DNA of 64,000 nt from JAUZOB01 sp963692465 (GTDB taxonomy: Bacteria; Bacteroidota; Bacteroidia; Bacteroidales; Prolixibacteraceae), in NCBI GenBank assembly GCA_963692465.1, contig OY829943.1, positions 1,612,001 to 1,676,000 of the forward strand, given 5' to 3'. The notes beneath the pieces were generated by a model. It did no database searches. It was not told where the DNA came from and was given only the letters and a program-made list of their open reading frames with translations. The position numbers and the translations under genes were made by a program. Below are positions 59,760 through 64,000 of this stretch, in pieces (position 1 is the stretch's first letter; each line of letters begins with the position of its first letter).

Positions 59760-60638
59760 TTAAAATAATTCATCAAAGCTTAATTTCAAAAATTTATTGA
59801 CCGCAAAAACAGTCGACAACCAAGATATTAACATTCCCAGGATAAAGACTAGAAGCATCATTCCGACTAAGACAGAGGAATTAGAAACATCCATAAATCC
59901 ATTCAAATCTTTCTGATAAATCTTAATAATGCAGAAAAGGCAGAAATTTGCAACAAAGGCCCCAATAAAGCCATGCCATACAGCCCTCTTTACAAAAGGC
60001 TTTCTTATAAAATTCTTTGTAGCACCGACCAGTAACATTGTATTGATAACAAAACGCTGAGAATAGATTTGCAATCTGATCGTATTATTTATCAAGGCAA
60101 TAAAAATAATCAGGAGCAAACAGCTAAAAAAAACGAGAACACCACTTATCTTCTGAATGTTTTCATTCAACATGGAAACCACATTTTTTTGATACGAGAT
60201 TTCCTTAACATGAGGAAGATTTATCAATTTTTTTTGAAGAACAAGCATGCTATCAGGATCAGCATATTTAGCCTTTAATTGAACATCTATTGACTCAAGC
60301 AATGGGTTATACCCAAGAAAAGTCATAAAATCTTCCCCAAGATCTTCTTGTAATTCTTTCGCAGCAGTTTCTTTATCAACATACTTAGTCCCTTTCACAA
60401 AATCGCTTGCATTAAGTTTTTTTTGCAAGAAAGAGACATCTGCATCAGTTGTATTTTCATCAAGGAACAAAGAAAATCCGATATTTTCCTTAATATAATC
60501 TGAAAGACTCTTTGCATTTATAACCACAAGTCCAAGAATTCCCAATAAAAAAAGGATCATTGAGATGCTCAACACTGAAGAAAAATAAGAGCTTAGAATT
60601 TTTTCCTTTACTAAATGTCTCTTAATAAGTTTTGTCAT
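59760..60638 (-). CDS. ftsX: FtsX-family cell-division permease
   Basis: 292 residues: a cytoplasmic N-terminus, one membrane helix (about 20-42), the extracellular FtsX domain (about 45-165; IGFSLFLDENTTDADVSFLQKKLNASDFVKGTKYVDKETAAKELQEDLGEDF), and three further helices at the end. FtsX works with the ATPase FtsE to activate wall hydrolases; ftsE is not in this window. Its ATG lies 2 bases after the stop of the YfhO-family gene. Confidence 0.92.
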   Translation of the reverse strand: MTKLIKRHLVKEKILSSYFSSVLSISMILFLLGILGLVVINAKSLSDYIKENIGFSLFLDENTTDADVSFLQKKLNASDFVKGTKYVDKETAAKELQEDLGEDFMTFLGYNPLLESIDVQLKAKYADPDSMLVLQKKLINLPHVKEISYQKNVVSMLNENIQKISGVLVFFSCLLLIIFIALINNTIRLQIYSQRFVINTMLLVGATKNFIRKPFVKRAVWHGFIGAFVANFCLFCIIKIYQKDLNGFMDVSNSSVLVGMMLLVFILGMLISWLSTVFAVNKFLKLSFDELF

Positions 60639-60640
60639 TT

Positions 60641-63103
60641 TTATTCTTTTTTACCCTGCTTAAAAGTTTTTTTCATCTCAAAAGCACCAACACCAAACAC
60701 AAGAATAATTAGAAGAATTGAACTTGCAAGTGAAATTTTATCTCCGGTATAATAAGTTTTCGGTTCAAATTTAAATTCAATCTGATGATTTCCTGCAGGC
60801 ACCATCATAGCTCTTAAAACATAATCAGCTCTAAAATAAGGAGAAATTTTACCATCAACATAGGCACTCCACCCTTTAGGATAATAAATTTCAGAAAAAA
60901 CAACTAGCTGTTCTTTTGAAGCAGAAAAGGCATACTTTAAAAGATTCGGAGCATACGAAATCAAACGGACAGAAGCAGAAGGGTCAACATTTAATTGTGC
61001 AGGGAGTGAAGGCTGAAATTGATGATCAACCACTGCTACATTTTTGGGATCAATTTCCTTAAGAGCACCTAGCTCCTGATCTGCATTATTTGCAATCTCA
61101 ACCTGATTAACAGTCCATGCATTTCCATCAGCAAAAGGATTTTTCAATGGCATTTTTGAAGGATCTCCGATAAAGTAGCGAGTATTAAGCATATTAAGTA
61201 CACGAAGGCTCTTCAAGGTCGGCAGTAGTGAATCTGCTTTCTGCGCTCCCTGAACGAGAGAATTAATCTCACCCGTCACATACGAATCAACCAACTCCTG
61301 ATATCGTCTCATTTTAGCCGCATGGTATCCTCCAATAGATTTGTGGTAATAGGACGTTCTAGAGTCATTAAATGGATTATTCAAATTCAACACCCGATAA
61401 GAAGGATCGCGATCCTGAAGGATCATCTCATCAGCAGGAGTTTTCTCAAAGGACTGAAGAAGTTGTCTGGGCCGGACAAACTGATCATCATTTAGATAAC
61501 GTCTATCAACTGGCCATAAGTCGAATATCATCAGAACTCCAAGAATCACGAGAAAATATTCTTTTTTCAGTTTTTGCTGCATATAAAACCACAGAGATCC
61601 GGCGGTAAGAACAATAAATGCAAGAGATCGGAATGCATCACTCTGCAACAAAGATTCCCGGTCAGTTCGCAGAGGTTCCAAGATCCATCCTGGCAACTGT
61701 GAATCCGAAGGACCGGAAAACGACCCGGAAATAGAAGGAATTAATGCAATGACTAACGAAATACCTCCGGTAATGATAGCAGCCCATTTTAGTCCCTTCA
61801 AGGCAGTCTTTTTATCGACCTTTTTATTAAAGATGTCCCGAAGAGCAAGAAAGCCCAACAAAGGCATACATATCTCCGCGATGACAAGGATCATAGAAAC
61901 GGTCCGAAATTTATTATAACCCGGAACATACTGCAAGAATAAATCAGTCAGAGGCATGAAATTTTTCCCCCATGCAAGAGCAATTGACAAAATTGTTGCA
62001 GCAAGAAGCCACCATTTTTCAGGTCCTTTCACGACCCATAATCCAAGGAAGAAAAGGAAAACGACAATCGCTCCAGCATACACTGGTCCCGAAGTAAAAG
62101 GTTGGTCACCCCAATATAAAGGCAACTGTTTTATAACGTCCCTTGCATTAGGAACACCATTCTGCTGAAGAGCCTCATAGCATTTCGAATCAGCGGATAA
62201 AGAACCGTTACTTGATCCTCCCTTATAATCAGGGATAAGTAAAGTCATTGTTTCGTCAATACCGTAACTCCAGGCAGTGGCGTAATCTTTATCTAATCCG
62301 GAAGTATGGTTTGAAGGATTATGTGTCAGTTCTGTTTTTCCTCTTATTGAATATTTACTGTATTCAAGAGTTGTTGTTAATCGGGCAAAATCTGTTCCCA
62401 CAGCTATTAATGCCGGGATAATAAGAATCAAAAGAGATTTTAAGAAATCAGGAATCGTTTTATTTTTAATCGCAAAAATTAATTCGACAACCCCGAAGAC
62501 CAAAATCATCATCAAAGCATAATAAGTAATCTGAGGATGACCCGCCATCAATTCAAGCGATAGTCCAACAGCAAACAGAGCAGCTCCACCCAATCGCCGA
62601 CCTCTGAAAGCAAGAACGACACCCGCTATTACCCAAGCCATATAAGCAATTGCAATAATCTTAGAATTATGCCCTGCGGCAATGATAATGAACAGATAAG
62701 AAGAAAATGAAAGTGCAATAGACCCAATTATACTAAGCCATTTATCTACCTTAAAAGACAGCAATAAAATATAAAAGCCCAATAAATAGAGAAACAGGAA
62801 ACTCGCAGGGCGAGGGAAAAACTGCAACACATTATCTAATGGTTTCAATAAATTACCAGGAAAAGTGGTAGAAATCAAATAGGCAGGCATTCCACCAAAC
62901 ATCGAGTCAGTCCATAATGCTTCATGACCGGTATTCGCACGATAATCCACCACTTCCTTCGACATTCCGATATAAGTAAGGTTATCGTTTTGCTGTAAAA
63001 CCTTTCCTTCGAGCAATGGAGAAAAATAAATAAAACATATAGCGAAGAATGCTACTAAAGCAACCAGATAAGGCAGATACCTCTTAAAATCAAATCTATT
63101 CAT
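60641..63103 (-). CDS. YfhO-family membrane protein
   Basis: 820 residues with about 12 membrane helices over the first 530 positions (PYLVALVAFFAICFIYF, FLYLLGFYILLLSF, SFSSYLFIIIAAGHNSKIIAIAYMAWVIAGVVLAF ...), a soluble domain (about 540-780; DRDPSYRVLNLNNPFNDSRTSYYHKSIGGYHAAKMRRYQEL, FSEIYYPKGWSAYVDGK), and one last helix. This is the YfhO layout of Bacteroidota, a family proposed to act in glycosylation of cell-wall polymers. Co-transcribed with ftsX, with a TATTTTTG promoter element upstream. Confidence 0.9.
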   Translation of the reverse strand: MNRFDFKRYLPYLVALVAFFAICFIYFSPLLEGKVLQQNDNLTYIGMSKEVVDYRANTGHEALWTDSMFGGMPAYLISTTFPGNLLKPLDNVLQFFPRPASFLFLYLLGFYILLLSFKVDKWLSIIGSIALSFSSYLFIIIAAGHNSKIIAIAYMAWVIAGVVLAFRGRRLGGAALFAVGLSLELMAGHPQITYYALMMILVFGVVELIFAIKNKTIPDFLKSLLILIIPALIAVGTDFARLTTTLEYSKYSIRGKTELTHNPSNHTSGLDKDYATAWSYGIDETMTLLIPDYKGGSSNGSLSADSKCYEALQQNGVPNARDVIKQLPLYWGDQPFTSGPVYAGAIVVFLFFLGLWVVKGPEKWWLLAATILSIALAWGKNFMPLTDLFLQYVPGYNKFRTVSMILVIAEICMPLLGFLALRDIFNKKVDKKTALKGLKWAAIITGGISLVIALIPSISGSFSGPSDSQLPGWILEPLRTDRESLLQSDAFRSLAFIVLTAGSLWFYMQQKLKKEYFLVILGVLMIFDLWPVDRRYLNDDQFVRPRQLLQSFEKTPADEMILQDRDPSYRVLNLNNPFNDSRTSYYHKSIGGYHAAKMRRYQELVDSYVTGEINSLVQGAQKADSLLPTLKSLRVLNMLNTRYFIGDPSKMPLKNPFADGNAWTVNQVEIANNADQELGALKEIDPKNVAVVDHQFQPSLPAQLNVDPSASVRLISYAPNLLKYAFSASKEQLVVFSEIYYPKGWSAYVDGKISPYFRADYVLRAMMVPAGNHQIEFKFEPKTYYTGDKISLASSILLIILVFGVGAFEMKKTFKQGKKE

Positions 63104-63157
63104 TTAAATGCATTTAGATTTTCCATTCTGATGTCTATGTATCAGATTTATTGCAAA

Positions 63158-63165
63158 CAAAAATA
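63158..63165 (-). promoter_or_regulatory. -7 element of the YfhO-ftsX-DUF3098-uppP unit
   Basis: Minus-strand TATTTTTG, exact consensus, 54 bases upstream of the ATG at 63103. Confidence 0.5.
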
Positions 63166-63369
63166 AACGATTTTACACCAACTCGAACATTTCCGGCAAA
63201 TTAAATCAAAAACTATTCCATTATGGAAGAGAGAATTCTATTTAGTAGCAATTTAATATTGTTTTACATCTGTAAAAACATCACTCAGAATTCCAGACAA
63301 TAAAAATGTTTATCTTTTTATCATTGATCATTTAAATCATAAATAAAGCTCTTTCTCGTTAATCGACGA

Positions 63370-64000
63370 TCACAATTCCCGATATAACCGAACCAGTTCC
63401 GTCACAGTATTTTCCCAGTTATATTTTTCATGAACAGCCTCAATTCCCTTTTGTCCCATTTCTTTACGAAGTGGCGCATTTCCTAATAAAGTTTCGATTT
63501 TATCAGCCAAATCTTGTGATGAAGTATTCTGATAGTACACCCCTGCCCCAGTCTCTTCTATAATATTTTTCAAATAGACACAATCGCTGGAAACGACCGG
63601 AATTCCTGCCAACATATATTGAAATATTTTATTAGGAGAAGTATTATCCGAGTGTTCATTCCTTAAATGAGGGATGATCGCGATATCGGCTTGATTTAAC
63701 AATTCATAAACCTTTCGCTGAGACTTCCAACCCAGAAAGAGAACAGATTCTTCGAGCTGAAGTTGTTTGGTTAATTGTTTTAGTACTTCCTCATGACGAC
63801 CGGAACCAACAATTTGGAAACGGAGATTTGAATGCTTTTTTAGCCTTGCCATAGCTTCAATTGCCACCTGAATTCCCCGGTAGTAATTCAATCCCCCCGC
63901 ATAAAATAAAGTAATAAAATCCGGATCAGGATTTCGTTCTATTCCTTCGTATATATCAACACTCACCGTATTCGGAACAACAAAAAACATATTCTTTGCC
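63370..64000 (-). CDS. Glycosyltransferase group 1/GT4-type (N-terminus beyond window)
   Basis: C-terminal 209 residues of a retaining glycosyltransferase with GT-B fold. Visible are GGLNYYRGIQVAIEAMARL (start of the second Rossmann domain), FQIVGSGRHEEVL, LFLGWKSQRKVYELLNQADIAIIPH and SPNKIFQYMLAGIPVVSSDC (E-x7-E region variant for donor binding). The frame is open at base 64000, so the start lies outside; the ATG at 63990 is internal. Probably cell-surface polysaccharide synthesis; donor and acceptor unknown. Confidence 0.9.
   Translation of the reverse strand, partial: AKNMFFVVPNTVSVDIYEGIERNPDPDFITLFYAGGLNYYRGIQVAIEAMARLKKHSNLRFQIVGSGRHEEVLKQLTKQLQLEESVLFLGWKSQRKVYELLNQADIAIIPHLRNEHSDNTSPNKIFQYMLAGIPVVSSDCVYLKNIIEETGAGVYYQNTSSQDLADKIETLLGNAPLRKEMGQKGIEAVHEKYNWENTVTELVRLYREL

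Noticed and set aside
1..64000. CRISPR array, insertion sequence, prophage or restriction/defence system
   Set aside because: No regularly spaced repeats, no transposase or integrase motifs, and no defence-type genes were seen; all long frames belong to other families.

Overview
The window is a chromosome segment of a member of the Bacteroidota, most likely a Bacteroidales/Marinilabiliales-type bacterium. The evidence is: promoters of the form TAnnTTTG (about 25 seen, some with a TTG/TTTG element 19-20 bases upstream) in place of E. coli-type -10 boxes; few Shine-Dalgarno sequences; type IX secretion (T9SS) components and cargo; SprB-type repeats; DUF3098; and a short epsilon subunit encoded just after atpD. 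The genus cannot be read from the sequence. Most of the window is housekeeping DNA with ordinary base composition. I see no insertion sequence, prophage, CRISPR array or rRNA.

Layout. 1-9.8 kb: sppA (cut by the left edge), folK-recX, lysC, a regulatory-domain exported protein, a coiled-coil lipoprotein, a three-domain acyl-activating/ACP/acyltransferase protein, and prfB with its programmed +1 frameshift. 9.9-21.8 kb: oxyR, tRNA-Glu with rpsT, radC, upp, asd, hflX, tRNA-Ala, two tandem tRNA-Asn genes, a PfkB kinase, a deoxynucleoside kinase, a GH3-family protein, cvpA-like and tyrS. 21.9-34.4 kb: a surface-protein locus, all on the minus strand. 34.5-44.7 kb: tsaB with a DUF3108 gene, efp, a TPR protein, an M24 peptidase, a Na/Pi transporter with PhoU domain, an MMPL exporter and a polyprenyl synthase. 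44.8-56.6 kb: F-type ATP synthase in two separate transcription units (atpDC and atpI-x-BEFHAG), with msrC, dxs, DUF177-rpmF and a 666-base empty stretch between them. 56.7-64 kb: queA, truB, uppP, DUF3098, ftsX, a YfhO-family membrane protein, and a glycosyltransferase cut by the right edge.

The most unusual region is the surface locus. Its right half has two large secreted proteins with their own promoters: one with a ladder of short hydrophobic/glycine repeats and a SprB-like repeat, one with choice-of-anchor-L and PKD-like domains. Its left half is a tight gene run: three CTD-less secreted proteins, one protein with a T9SS type-B sorting domain, a PorP/SprF-family membrane protein, and a PorE-like OmpA protein. 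The five CTD-less proteins end in a similar short tail (ideal form A-x-P-x-T-S-x-I-x-x-[N/D]-COOH), and four of the proteins start with a related Ig/PKD-like module. I read this as a candidate surface-fibre or surface-layer assembly system in which only one subunit carries the canonical T9SS signal. This is inference from by-eye alignment.

Many start codons were moved downstream of the longest open frame because a TAnnTTTG element lies inside or after the upstream alternative start. These decisions are stated in the entries.
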